64,000 nt of DNA from Siphlonurus alternatus (lineage: Eukaryota > Arthropoda > Insecta > Ephemeroptera > Siphlonuridae): NCBI GenBank assembly GCA_949825025.1, contig OX463778.1:33620616-33684615 (forward strand), given 5' to 3'. Every line of letters begins with the position of its first letter. Position 1 is the stretch's first letter. Positions 26,173 to 35,632 of the stretch are shown here, in pieces. Made by a program: the position numbers and the translations under genes. The notes under the pieces were generated by a model. The model was not told where the DNA came from, ran no database searches, and worked only from the letters and a program-made list of their open reading frames with translations.

Positions 26173-27938
26173 AAGAATGCTATTGACCGAAAAAGATGCA
26201 ACCTCTAAATCAAGGTTTGATCTTAAAGTTTTATTCCTAGATATAGAGGTTGCAGTCTATTGTCATTTGCTTTTCTCTAGTTTTAATTGTTACGTAAATT
26301 ATGAATCAGCAGAATGATACTAAATTATGGTTTTCAAAAAATTATGATGAATTGGCTAATACAGGTTATCAGTTATAATTGCTATTTAATTACTCTTTGT
26401 GAGTGTTATTCCGTTGATGCGAGCATTAGAGCTACATACCCTCTACTGGGGTGTGTGGTGTCGAAGTCTTGCTACAGAAACTATACATCCTCCTGCCTGT
26501 GCCGGCAGATCCAACTTTGGTCTGTCGGTTAGCAGTAGTGTACATTCCAAGTAAAAGCTGCTTGGGTTCAATATTATACGTAATCATTGACAGAGTCTTT
26601 TGCTGTGTTAAGGGTCTTAATGTTATTTCCAGGCAGTATTTTTTTTATTTTATTTCATTATTTCTTTCGTGGGCACTGTACAATATTATTAATATAACAC
26701 ATGTATTATAGTCAAAAATTAAAAACAAAAGGAAAAACAGCCCATAAGGCAAATAAAAAAGATTGATGAGCAGTCCATTCACTAAAGTGTTCATTCACTC
26801 AAAAAAATGTAAAGTGCTTGCACTTACTGCAGCTATTCCTAATACACCATCCAAGTTTGTTATGTTACAAACAACGGTAAAATAAATAAATAAAATGCAG
26901 TCTTATATATTTGTCTTTGTTTATCACAGTTAGTAATAATAGACTTTTAAAAAACAGCATACAGTAACATCTTATACACAAGAGAAAAATACATTGCATA
27001 AAAACTTGATTTTACTCTCACTTTTTTAAATGATTAAATGACTAGTCATGATGAATGTTATGAAAACTAAAATATTATTTGTAAACACATTTTTAAATAT
27101 TGCAATGTCATTTATAAATTTTAAAGTTTGTTTCCTTCATTTTAATATTGTAAGTTCCTATTTATTTCTAATACTTTTGTATAGTGCAAGTATCTGTTTC
27201 GTGAACGGCCAAAGGTCCTGTTAACTTTTAATTTGCTTTTTATATTGTGCACCTTGTGAAATTGAGCTAGCATTTGCAGAATTAACATGTAGAGTCTGAA
27301 GAGTCATGTTCTTGACTGACAAGCCGTGACTGTTCCAGACCTCGAAGACGCAGGAAGGAAGATGAATCACGAGGGTCGGGCTCGACTCCACGTGCCTCTG
27401 CCAACAGTCCCCAGCCAGCGTCGCCGGCAGTGCCCGCTCACCACCCAGGCCCGAGGTTTGACCTTGAGGCGACAGCCTTTCCGCCACTGCCTGGCATGGA
27501 CAGCAGCAGCCAGGAGGGGGGCTCAAAGCCACCAGCACCAGAGCAGCCAGAAGCAGCACCACCACCGTCCCCCTGGGAGAGCAGGTGAGTCAGCTGTTGT
27601 GGGGAAAATGAGAAGTTTGAACAGACATCTAGATCTTAATGAGCATTTTTATGGAAATCAACATATACATTATGTGTAAGTTTATAATATATCTATAGGA
27701 TAACCAGAGTAGCAACAAAATAAAAATCAATCTTATTAATACTTGTTTATTAAACACAAAAAGTGTACATATTAAATTAGACATAGAACATAGAATAAAT
27801 AATTAACACAAACATATAAAAAGTAGATAACACAAAAAGTTGTCAGTAGTTGTTAGAAGTAACTAAAACTAAAAGAATACATAAATACAATACATATACA
27901 TAAATAATATTTATATAAGGAGTCAGGTTATCTTACAC

Positions 27939-27993
<55 letters not shown>

Positions 27994-30900
27994 TGTATTT
28001 ATTTTTTTATTTTAATTTGTCTTATTTTTATTATTTTAATTTTTATATACATTAGTAAGGAATGGTCAACGCATTGCCAGACCAAAAGACTCAAGTACTC
28101 AAGGTTATAAGATGTTTGAAATCTTTTGTTCTTATAAAATCTTCCATTAATAATAATAATAATATTTGTTTATTGGGTTAAGTAATACAAAAGAATGGGG
28201 GGAAAGACATGAAAAAAAAAAAAAAACAACAACAAAACAAGAGATGACTTAAGAGCAAAAATAAATAAATACATAATAAAAAAAAAAAATATATGAATAC
28301 ATAACCCAAACGGTGGTATGAAAAAGGTATAAAACCCATGCATAATTAATATATGATCAACCACCAATAATTATTAGGATGTTTGAGCAACAGGGAATGG
28401 ATACAAATTTTACTACAGTATTATCAACATTGATGCGAGCATTAGAGCTACATGCCTTCTGCTGGGGTGTGTGGTGTCGAAGTCTTGCTACAGAAACTAT
28501 ACATTCTCCTGTTGGTGCTGACAGGCCTAACTTTGGTCTGTCGGGAAGCAATAGTGTACATTTTATCAAGTGTAAATAAAGTTGAAATACAGTAGCTTTG
28601 CCAGGGCGAAGCCTCTTTGCTTTTAGGTGCAAGTTCAGGTTAAGCCAATCAAGAGAGCTGTATAATTGCAGTACGCCAAAACTGAAAAGCTCTTATTTTA
28701 GGATTTATTTTCTTTAAATTTATGGTGTTCTTCGTTGAAAGATTGTGACCTTGCGTTTCAATTTTTTTTTTAGGCTCTCTGATGTGGTGAAGGGCACCGC
28801 CAAGCCGAAGCCACCTCCTCTGGCCTCGACCCCCCGTGATAAGGACCCTCCACTCCCCTGTCCGCCTCCTGCCCCTGCCCTTGCGCCAGAGCCCCCTGCC
28901 GCCCCCGTCAAGCCTCCTGCTGCCCCAGCTAAGCCGCCTGCCTCCACCCTCAAGCCTGCATCTCCCTCTCCAGAACCCCCACCACCTTCAGTGCCCCAGC
29001 AGCCGACAACCCAGCCCAAGCCCCAACCCCCTCCCCAGTCTCAAGCCAAGGCGTCACATCCCCAGCCTGCCCCCCAGGCCAAGCAGCAGCCCCACCCCCA
29101 GCCTGCTGAGAAAGAGACGAGGGAGGTCAGCGTGGGCTCAGACCCACCCCCACGCACAGTTACACCACCCAGCCTCCCTGAAAAGTGAGTATGAAGAGTA
29201 TTATCTCTTGGCCTAAGTTTTATTTAGAAAATTGTTTACCAATTTTACTGATTGTAGCCATAATTATGTACATAAATATATTTTTCCACTACATGAAAAT
29301 ATATTTAAGAAAAAATGATCTTTCACGTCACTGCTATAAAATTCGTTCCATGGCTCGTGGATTTTGCTATTCATATTTTTTCTGTAAATCAGTAATACAC
29401 TGTACTTAACTTTGGTTTAAAAATCACGGTATTTAAATTCTACATTTATCTTTTGGTCATATTTTGATTATTTTTTAATATCTTCATTGACGAGCAATTT
29501 ACTTTTCATGGTTGGGAATACTCTGCTTTTCTCTTCTTGTCCAATTGTTGATGCAAGCATTAGAGCTACATACCCTCTACTGGGGTGTGTGGTGTCGAAG
29601 TCTTGCTACAGAAACTATACATCCTCCTGCCTGTGCCGGCAGGTCTAACTTTGGTCTGTCGGGTAGCAGTAGTGTACATTTATTGTCAAAATTATTTTCT
29701 TTTTAACAACTGTTAAGAGTGAAAGGTAAAAATTTATTTCCATTCTGCTATAATAATTGTAAAGGCGCTTCCTAACTGGAGTTTTTTTTTTTTTTTTTTT
29801 TTTTAATATACAAATAAAAATTGTAACACTGCCTAAATAACTGAGAACTTTAAGCTGATGCTGTTTTATGAGTTACCATAATTACTTCTCAAAGTAACGT
29901 CTTTTTTTTTTTTTTTTTTTTTTTTTCCTAACACTTTGTTTGCTCTCATGTGTTTCAGGTCAGTCAAGAGCATGGCTGACAAATCCACGAAGACTGATGA
30001 TGCCTTGCTGAATGGTGAGCTGGTTTGTGCGTCTAGTGGCAAGTCCAGCTCCGAGTCTGCACGTCCGACTGCTGCCTCTGTGGTTGGTGGTCGCCCCGCC
30101 ACGGCCAATGCCTCCACCATGACGAGCCACGTGCTGACGGAGTCGCGCCCCACCCCCTCCTCCCCCACCCCGGAGCCCCCCGCGCCCCCTGCGGTGGCGG
30201 TTGGCTCTAAGCTAAGCTACGCCCAGGTGGCGCAGCACCACAGAGAACGTGCAGAGCGACTGCAGAGAGAGAAGCAGGCCGCAGCACAGGCCGCTGCTCA
30301 GGTTGCCGAGACGGACAAGCGCAAGTCAGAGCAGGAGGGAGGGGCTTCCTCAAGGCAGCCAGAGCTCAGAGGTGAGAGGAGCAGAGGTAATTACCAAGAC
30401 ACAGTGACCATAATTTGACTTGTGAGCATGCAGTGAATAATAATTCAATCTTATGAAAAGTATTACTGAATTCCTAGTCAGGAATACTTGAACATATACA
30501 AAAAAAAAAAAAAAAAACGAAATTGATGTTTTGTGTTACTGTCTTTGCAAAATTATCAGATTTTACTACATCCATTTCAAATGACTTGGTTGAGATGGGC
30601 ATCATAATTCTATTATGTGTGAATATGATAGCACAATTGTGTATGAGAGCACATAATTTCTAACATGATTGTCTGTAGTGTCAACAATAGGAATATTAAG
30701 TACTGTACTTTAACTACAGTACTTAAAGGCCTTATGAACCTTTGCACAATATTAAGTACACGGTAAGCTTTGCTTTAGTATAATTCGGCTGCATAAAATT
30801 TTTTGTTTTAGCAGCACAAATATCAGAGATAATAGCCGATGAAAAGGAACCTGTGACGTCACTCACGCTCATTCAGCGGCGACAATATAGGGAAATCCCT

Positions 30901-31713
30901 GAAAAAGATAGGTTCACTCCCGCTGCAACCACGGCCACAATTTGACTTCTGTAATTTTGAAACTTTACCATGACAGTCTTGATAGTATTTTTCAAATAGC
31001 CTGAAAGATTTTTTTTTATGACATTCATACAAACTGAGTTATTGCGGTAGAAAGAGGAGCGAAAATGTTGTATAGGAAAACAATGTTAAATTTTTGGCTT
31101 ATCTTGCTACCGCAATAACTCAGTCTGTACACACACCACCAAAAAAATTCTTTCCGTCTATTTGACAAATACTATCAAGACTGCCCTGGTAAAGTTTCAA
31201 AATTCCAGAAGTCAAATTGTGGCCGTGGTTGCAGCGGGAGTGAACCTATCTTTTGCAGGGATTTCCCTATATTGTCGCCGCTGAATGAGCGTGAGTGACG
31301 TCACAGGTGCCTTTTCATCGGCTATTATCTCTGATATTTGTGCTACTGAAACAAAAAAATTTATGCAGCCGAATCACACTGAAGCAAAGCTAACCGTGTA
31401 CTTAATACTGTGAAAAGGTTCATAAGGCCTTTAAGGATCTGAAAAATAAACACCCAATCGCATTCATTAAAGTAGACTTTTTACTATACTCACAATGATT
31501 GTTTACTTAATATTATGATGTTTTGTTTCAGACGTTGGGTCCCTTCCTCAGAGAGACGGTGCTCGCTCTAGTTTTGGCCGTGGTATCTCTCGGACTGGTT
31601 CTGATCGTGGCAACGGTCCCTCCAACTTTGGTTCAAACCAGCAGAGGCCGGGAGCATCCCGCAGGACGGTGGAGAGAACTCACTCGCGCCCGGAGCCGCG
31701 CTCCCCTAAGTAG
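15772..31713 (+). CDS. LARP4: La-related protein 4 (LARP4/4B family), 11 coding exons
   Basis: Spliced from 15772-16123, 20756-20892, 21958-22070, 23285-23425, 23486-23716, 23792-23970, 24367-24663, 27339-27584, 28774-29184, 29959-30371 and 31532-31713; all junctions are GT-AG and keep frame, giving about 900 codons. Domain order: a short N-terminal part, the La motif ([31 protein letters not shown]), the RRM-like domain ([28 protein letters not shown] block, [10 protein letters not shown]), a long Ser/Ala/Pro-rich tail with [21 protein letters not shown] and KLSYAQVAQ, and a final EPRSPK. In vertebrates the family binds poly(A) and poly(A)-binding protein in the cytoplasm and stabilises mRNA; that role is inferred here by homology. 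The N-terminus with a possible PAM2-like motif is not identified. Introns host three snoRNA-like genes and several transposons. Confidence 0.93.
16258..17500 (+). mobile_element. Decayed LINE reverse-transcriptase fragment
   Basis: Pieces of a reverse transcriptase occur in changing frames: QCGF, then KKPFVAF-DLEKAYE near 16345-16390, [11 protein letters not shown] near 16474-16509, VLYADDALV near 16592-16618, FVYLGG near 16802, then a continuous C-terminal part from 16900 to 17280 ending [18 protein letters not shown] and [14 protein letters not shown]. The 3' end carries CCCGTAAGGGATATGGCGT and an ATG-rich tail. Frameshifts and stops show it is dead. It lies in the sense direction within a LARP4 intron. 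Confidence 0.8.
18488..18606. repeat. Degraded foldback related to the one at 21369
   Basis: Shares ACCTCAGAATACAAGTC, TTTGATGCAACT and GTCGCA-GATTTGCATT blocks, in the same order, with 21369-21501. The two arms are now only partly complementary. Confidence 0.6.
19377..19397 (+). other. G-run cluster, possible G-quadruplex
   Basis: Runs of four, six and seven G separated by single A, followed by TGG, on the transcribed sense strand inside a LARP4 intron. Quadruplex formation is inference. Confidence 0.4.
20218..20387. repeat. Foldback element, CCGGTATTACACGATAC family (copy 1)
   Basis: TTAAGCCGGTATTACACGAT is mirrored by ATCGTGTAATACCGGC-TTTA, and the flanking CT/AG runs also pair. The core contains GCATACAATTTTTCCTTGC and its inverse. 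A second copy lies at 21698-21856 and a degraded one at 39564-39739. Confidence 0.85.
20756..20892 (+). CDS. LARP4: LARP4 exon: La motif core
   Basis: Acceptor TTTGCAG at 20755, donor AGAG|GTGAGT. It encodes [28 protein letters not shown] and [18 protein letters not shown], the most conserved block of the LARP4 La module. Confidence 0.95.
21369..21501. repeat. Foldback element, CGTCGCCTCAGAATGC family
   Basis: CGTCGCCTCAGAATGCAAGT and its inverse form arms of about 55 bp that also mirror ACAAAAAAATTTGATG. No genes inside. Confidence 0.85.
21698..21856. repeat. Foldback element, CCGGTATTACACGATAC family (copy 2)
   Basis: Starts TAAAGCCGGTAT and ends AATACCGGCTTA; the interior matches 20218-20387, including GCATACAATT and the TCCATTTGTTTGTATGGA centre. 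Confidence 0.85.
21958..22070 (+). CDS. LARP4: LARP4 exon: start of RRM-like domain
   Basis: Acceptor TTTGCAG at 21957, donor AAG|GTACAC. It encodes [19 protein letters not shown] and [18 protein letters not shown] (RNP2-like strand and first helix). Ends on a codon boundary. Confidence 0.95.
22071..23284 (+). other. LARP4 intron with nested palindrome
   Basis: Contains the nested inverted repeat 22334-22817, a T run near 23123, and AT-rich filler. Confidence 0.8.
22334..22817. repeat. Nested inverted repeat
   Basis: Outer arms: ATACAGTAAAAACTTGTTAT (22334 on) and the inverse ending 22817. An inner and stronger pair, 22538-22608 and 22712-22782, mirrors GGATAGGAATAACCAGC and TTACCGATCGAAAGAGTC almost perfectly. 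The centre is a CTTCTTC/GAAGAAG-type hairpin. Confidence 0.8.
23285..23425 (+). CDS. LARP4: LARP4 exon: RRM-like domain
   Basis: Acceptor CTGTCAG at 23284, donor CCAG|GTAAGT; 47 whole codons. It encodes [39 protein letters not shown] and REEVREFQ. The next intron is only 60 bp, a multiple of three, and has no in-frame stop. Confidence 0.95.
23486..23716 (+). CDS. LARP4: LARP4 exon: end of RRM-like domain and linker
   Basis: Acceptor TCTCAG at 23485. It encodes [17 protein letters not shown], then a Pro/Gly-rich linker ending GVSYPNQ. The donor is either CAG|GTGCAC (23716) or, 12 bases on, TTA|GTGAGT (23728); both keep frame, and the second matches the consensus better after the GT. Confidence 0.88.
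23792..23970 (+). CDS. LARP4: LARP4 exon: post-RRM linker
   Basis: Acceptor TTCGCAG at 23791, donor CAAG|GTAAAA. It encodes [20 protein letters not shown], an Ala-rich stretch and [16 protein letters not shown], comparable to the FPNGSFVNGF region of vertebrate LARP4. Confidence 0.88.
24367..24663 (+). CDS. LARP4: LARP4 exon: Ser/Ala-rich linker
   Basis: Acceptor TTTGTAG at 24366, donor CAG|GTGAGA; enters with one base and leaves with two, matching its neighbours. It encodes [20 protein letters not shown], further serine- and alanine-rich sequence, and an acidic/basic end ([15 protein letters not shown]). Low complexity; placed by splice sites, phase and composition. Confidence 0.82.
24705..24823. 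repeat. Degraded foldback (GGGGCMTTCACAAAGC family)
   Basis: GGGGCCTTCACAAAGCAATT...TTTAGCACCAA is roughly mirrored by TTGGTGCTAAATTAA...AGCTTTCTGAATACCCT. Its end resembles the foldback at 56260-56553. Confidence 0.55.
26414..26547 (+). ncRNA. Intronic H/ACA box snoRNA-like gene, copy 1
   Basis: 134 nt with an identical layout in three consecutive LARP4 introns. The 5' hairpin has lower stem GCGAG/CTTGC and a 9-bp upper stem CTACATACC/GGTGTGTGG around a pocket. The hinge box ACAGAA (ANANNA) is at 26474-26479. The 3' hairpin has a 10-bp upper stem CCGGCAGATC/GGTCTGTCGG, followed by ACA at 26542-26544 with three bases to the end. The 5' pocket lies 14 nt from the H box, as the family rule requires. 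It differs from copy 3 at about five positions, and each stem change keeps pairing. H/ACA RNAs guide pseudouridylation in the nucleolus or Cajal body; the target is unknown. Confidence 0.82.
27339..27584 (+). CDS. LARP4: LARP4 exon: Arg-rich and FPPLPG block
   Basis: Acceptor TTCCAG at 27338, donor CAG|GTGAGT. It encodes [13 protein letters not shown], a Ser/Pro stretch, [13 protein letters not shown] (matching the conserved FDLLASNFPPLPG of vertebrate LARP4) and a Pro/Glu-rich end PSPWES. Confidence 0.92.
27940..27994. repeat. ATTT tetranucleotide microsatellite
   Basis: About thirteen uninterrupted units. Confidence 0.9.
28146..28368 (-). repeat. Possible LINE 3' tail remnant
   Basis: An ATT repeat followed by ATTTGTTTATTGGGTT resembles the start of 39902 (ATT repeat then TGTTTATTGAGCT). 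On the minus strand both would read as a retrotransposon 3' end with an ATT-type tail. Family unknown. Confidence 0.35.
28430..28563 (+). ncRNA. Intronic H/ACA box snoRNA-like gene, copy 2
   Basis: 134 nt; hinge ACAGAA at 28490-28495 (the same offset of 60 as in the other copies) and ACA at 28558-28560. It is the most diverged copy, with about 13 differences from copy 3. In the 5' upper stem ACATACC becomes ACATGCC (A-U to G-U). In the 3' upper stem CCGGCAGGTC becomes CTGACAGGCC, and all ten positions still pair with GGTCTGTCGG. The base of the 3' hairpin, CTAT/ATAG, is Watson-Crick here and has a G-U in the other copies. This pattern argues for selection on RNA structure. Confidence 0.82.
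28774..29184 (+). CDS. LARP4: LARP4 exon: LSDVVKG and proline-rich region
   Basis: A long T tract then TAG acceptor at 28773, donor GAAAA|GTGAGT. It begins [13 protein letters not shown], the counterpart of vertebrate NRMSDVVKG, followed by about 115 residues of Pro/Ala/Lys-rich low complexity. The proline-rich DNA gives a long chance frame on the other strand. Confidence 0.9.
29185..29958 (+). other. LARP4 intron hosting snoRNA copy 3
   Basis: A 0.8-kb intron; the H/ACA-like RNA at 29548-29681 lies 277 bases upstream of the acceptor. Two long T tracts lie near 29782 and 29903. Confidence 0.8.
29548..29681 (+). ncRNA. Intronic H/ACA box snoRNA-like gene, copy 3
   Basis: 134 nt; lower stem GCAAG/CTTGC is fully Watson-Crick here (copies 1 and 2 have a G-U). 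Hinge ACAGAA at 29608-29613, ACA at 29676-29678. The 3' upper stem is CCGGCAGGTC/GGTCTGTCGG. Sequence similarity to copies 1 and 2 ends at the predicted termini: TTGATGC at the 5' side and the third base after ACA at the 3' side. There is no poly-A tail or target duplication that would suggest a SINE. Confidence 0.82.
29959..30371 (+). CDS. LARP4: LARP4 exon: KLSYAQVAQ region
   Basis: Acceptor TTTCAG at 29958. It encodes [14 protein letters not shown], a Ser/Thr/Pro-rich stretch, then [20 protein letters not shown] and a Glu/Lys/Ala-rich, probably helical segment. KLSYAQVAQ matches vertebrate RKLSYAEVCQ. The donor is GAG|GTGAGA at 30371, or GAG|GTAATT 15 bases further (30386), which would add GERSR; both preserve frame. 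Confidence 0.9.
30372..31531 (+). other. Last LARP4 intron, mostly a foldback
   Basis: A 1.16-kb intron dominated by the inverted repeat 30724-31434. Confidence 0.85.
30724..31434. repeat. TTAA-flanked foldback element, 711 bp
   Basis: TTAA-AGGCCTTATGAACC is mirrored by GGTTCATAAGGCCT-TTAA. Arms of about 340 bp are near-identical, including TGACGTCA at 30854-30861 and 31296-31303, ATTCAGCGGCGACAATATAG and TTGCGGTAG. No coding capacity. Lying in an intron, it would form a long hairpin in the pre-mRNA. Confidence 0.88.
31532..31713 (+). CDS. LARP4: LARP4 last coding exon
   Basis: Acceptor GTTTCAG at 31531. It encodes [18 protein letters not shown], an Arg/Gly/Ser-rich stretch, and ends [16 protein letters not shown] before TAG at 31711-31713. 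The ending matches the PRSPK end of vertebrate LARP4. Confidence 0.93.
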
Positions 31714-31756
31714 CCCCTACTGTGCCGCCCTGGGCTGTTAAACGAGTGAGTGAATC

Positions 31757-31787
<31 letters not shown>

Positions 31788-31937
31788 CACCTTCAGCCTG
31801 CAGGCATGAGAAAGCCTTGCACCAGACTATAGACTGAAAGCGGTGCAGCCACACAGAGGTACCAAGTGCCTCAACAGTGTAGTGTCGATCGTAAAGACGA
31901 CCAAAATCGGCAACGAGTGAAGTGGGTGCTTCATGGC

Positions 31938-31968
<31 letters not shown>

Positions 31969-33961
31969 TGAGGAAAGAAAAAAAAAATCAAATATTTTTT
32001 TGGAAGGATATAAAGTTTAAACTATACAAAAAGTCTAATATAAAAGATTACCCTTTTTGCTGTAGCTGTTTTTAAAAAAAAATATATATAATATATGAGT
32101 GCTTGGTTGCTTCTATGGGAGCCTTTGCTAAAAAAAAAATATAAGTTCTTTTTTGTTGTTGTTGATAATGATGATTTTTAGAAAAAGGGTGCCAAGTAAA
32201 AATGTGGGAAATGTATGCTTTAACAGGTTTAAAAAAAAAAATGTCGGAAATAATCTTGTTTTTTTGGTAATGTATGTTGTGTGTATGTCTGCAATAACTG
32301 TGATAGCCCATGTAGCAAACGTAAAAAAAAAAGAAGAAGAAAAAAACAAGTTGATTATGAAGGTTGTTGGACTTAATTTAACTAAAAAGAAAAGAAGAAA
32401 TTAAACGAATTTAGAGGAGGGGCCCTGTTGTTGCGAGCTTGCCTGCTGCTCTTGCGCTAAGTAAGCACTACTACTGCTGTTGCCGTAAAACAATGACCAT
32501 CGTTCATTCTGTCAAAAGTTATTTAAATATAATGAAGCCATCTAGGCAGCAAGGTAATATAACAAAGGGTTATATTTATAAAGTAGACTAATTAAATGAA
32601 CATACCAGTAGTTAAAAAATATATATAAATAATAATATTTAAAAAGAAAGAAAAAAAAAACACATCCCCTTCTCTTCCCCGCATCACTTTTATGTACACA
32701 TAACTAACAGATTTATTTTTGAAAAAAACAAAAAAAAAACTTTAAAATGAAATGTGAAATTTAATTATGAATAAATTAAAAAAAAAAGAGCCTATAAATA
32801 AATATCATCGTATTAATCGACCATGTGGCAGGCTGCTAGTTGTGAGAGAGTGAATTTGTGCTGTGTCGCCGTCTTCTTTGTTTAAAACAAATTCAGAACA
32901 TGAGCGGGGGCAATGTCAATTGTTAACCGCTAGCGTGTTCGCTGCCGCTGCTGCATTCTTGTTCGTCGTGTTTACATCTTTGTCTTTGTCGTCCTCTCTC
33001 TTGTTGTTTGAGACACTGTGATAAAATTTGCAAGATGAGCAGAGGAAGTTACTAGGTGTCTCTATTAGAAGAGTAGCTGTCAACTTTTGTTTTAATATAA
33101 TAGGGCTACTCTTCACTGAGAGAAAAAATATAGATTTATTATTTGTGGTTTTTCTTTTATTTTTAATGAAATAGGTTTACTCTCTTTTTTCCTTTCTTTT
33201 TTTTTTTTGTTTTTTGTTTTTTAATGTTAATTTATATATATAATAAATATGTTATCTTGATTTCAAGATATTTAAAAATAATAACCAAGACATAAAAATA
33301 AAGTTAATAAAAAAAAAAAAAGAGTGAGAAAGAAAGGGAAAGCTTGCAGGTTTTTGCTCCTGATATCTTTTCAGTTGATGTCTGTTCAAGCAATGTTATT
33401 TAATTGTGTTAAAAAGTTTCTTTCTTTTTATTATTTTTTTTTTAATTGTGTGATAATTGCACACGTAGACAAGCATTGTTTACCGGCAGCGGTGTTTTTA
33501 TAGATACTATTTTATTAATGTCCTCTACGCAATGATTTATATGTTGATTACCCAGTGAAATCGTTTAGTCGTTGCACTTTGGAAATATTTAACGTAAAAA
33601 AAAAGCATTTATATTCACACAACCATTACAAATATTTGACGGCATTTTTTTTAAAAAATTACAATTTGTTTCTTCTTTTTCTAGATGCTGTTTGTTATAT
33701 CTTATATATTAAAAAAGTTTGTATAATTTTATAGCATAATTACATTATAACACAGTAGTGCACCGCTGCCTGTAGAAAGGGTGGGAGTTTGTATCCTAAG
33801 AATGTGACACTCCCTCCGTCGTACTGCTCCCAGGAGAGATAGTAAGGAAATAGGTGTATTATTTATAATATTTAAATATCCTTTTTTTTTCTTTATTGAC
33901 TGCAAATAAGTTGTTTTTGTTCATTTAAAAAATACCCAGGGGTTTGTGTTTGTTGAATAAA
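31714..33961 (+). other. Probable LARP4 3' untranslated region
   Basis: Follows the stop codon; begins with a CTG repeat and is rich in A and T runs. AATAAA signals occur at 32770-32775 and 33956-33961, among others. The true cleavage site cannot be chosen from sequence alone. Confidence 0.5.
31757..31784. repeat. CTG trinucleotide repeat
   Basis: Nine CTG units plus a C just after the LARP4 stop codon. Confidence 0.9.
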
Positions 33962-35632
33962 TACGGTAAATTGCTTCAATATGTTTATTTTTTTTTTATA
34001 GTTTCCTAATTTTTTTTCCTCTATTAATAATTAATTTCCAATGTATATTTTGATCACAAGTCCTAATTTTTTTATTTTATTTGTGGCTTATTTTTTTTTC
34101 TGTCTGGGGGAAAATTTGCATGTGATTTGCTGATTTTATTAATTATTATAGTCTGTGTAAAAATAATTACTTTTTTTTTTTGGCCTAAGAAAGGCACAAA
34201 TATAGTTATGTGTGTGTGTGTGTCTGTTACTGCTGCTTATTGAGAAATGAAGTATGTTTTAGAGAAAGGATTTGTGGGGGGAAAATCATAATAATTAAAT
34301 ATTATATAACACTTGGGGCTGTGGGTTACAATTTATATCCTATAGAAGAAAATAACAACAAAAAATTGAATCGTTTGTTATTATTATAAATTTAATGATA
34401 GCATATGATTATGTACAGATTTAAAGAGAAAAAATATATATTATTGATCAGCAGTTCCTTGGAAAACTAAATACATATAGCTGTTAGCTTTCAGCATTTA
34501 TTAACAGTTGGATGAAAAAAGAATATTATTATTGTGTATTGAAAAATAAATAAAATAACCAACGACCAATTTTTAGCAGAATCAATGCAAGCTTCATCTG
34601 CTTATAAGAGAAAATATATGAAATATTAAAGGTACATAAAAATTATTTTGCAGTAAGCTACTATTGCCATCATATATTATGATATATTATACTGATATCA
34701 AAATATAAAATGTTTTAATTGGTAAATACCATTTTATGATAATGAATAAACAATATATTGCATGAAGAACCACAAAATTAATATTCAATTATAATAATAA
34801 CTGTTTTGACAACATGAAAATCTGTATATTTAAATTAAGTGATTCAAATATGTATCCAAAATTTCAAAAGCAATGTTATTTTACTGCAAATGTAGCTTGT
34901 TTGCAAAATTATTGATATCACATGTTACTCTGGTATGAATTTGTACGTAACCGTACTGAACTCTACTGTTGTTAATTAAAAAAAGGCTACCTTTAAAAAC
35001 TCTCGGTTATCTTCGAACTTAAAGTGTGTTGTGTGATTGTGGTTCGGATTTATCCGCCGGGGGTCAAATGAGGGTCCTAGTGCAGTGAGTGCCATGTTTA
35101 TAATGAAGAAATTTGCAAAAATGTGGAGCGAGAGATTATTAAATATTGGCGTAAAATCGTTATACATGTTATATGATACATGATACATGATAAATAATAA
35201 AATAATAAAATAAAAAAATAAGATTTTTTTGGTGTGTTATAAAAAAAAATATTACAAAATGTTGTAAAAAATAATAATACAAAAATAAATAGTACTGTCA
35301 AAATAATTTATAAAAATTGACATTAACTTTTATTTTTTAATCAACCATATAAAAAAGGTAAAATAATAATCAATTATTGTGTATAACTGATGATGATGGG
35401 AAGGACAATTGAGTTTATTCCTTTGTTTGTTTTTATTTGCTGTTCTTGATGAAAAATGAAAAAAAGTTACTCAAACCAGCCACTTTTCTTGTTGTTTTTT
35501 ATGCAACTATTTTCCCTTTCCTTTTAATTACATTGATTTGCGTATACTCTTACGTACTGAGGGCCACTGAGGCCGTCCCTCGGCTCTATAAATATATATA
35601 TAATATATAGCTAGCTAGGTTAACTTAATTAA
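33962..35632. other. AT-rich sequence without recognised genes
   Basis: May contain more LARP4 3' UTR. A short TG repeat lies near 34209. Nothing else recognised. Confidence 0.5.

Larger units (their letters stand above)
24664..27338 (+). other. LARP4 intron hosting snoRNA copy 1
   Basis: A 2.7-kb intron with a degraded foldback (24705-24823), a tandem duplication of AAACAGGAACTGAATAT near 25310-25352, T and A runs, and the H/ACA-like RNA at 26414-26547, 791 bases upstream of the acceptor. Confidence 0.8.
27585..28773 (+). other. LARP4 intron hosting snoRNA copy 2
   Basis: A 1.2-kb intron with an ATTT microsatellite, an ATT-rich LINE-tail-like stretch and the H/ACA-like RNA at 28430-28563, 210 bases upstream of the acceptor. 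Confidence 0.8.

Noticed and set aside
26314..26532. Reading frames over the three 134-nt repeats (also 28379-28579 and 29512-29706)
   Set aside because: The frames differ in start and end, and the peptides are not preserved across the copies as well as the RNA stems are; the structure explains the conservation.
28720..29216. Glycine-rich minus-strand and second plus-strand frames over the proline-rich LARP4 exon
   Set aside because: Shadows of the proline-coding repeats; the LSDVVKG frame is conserved with LARP4.
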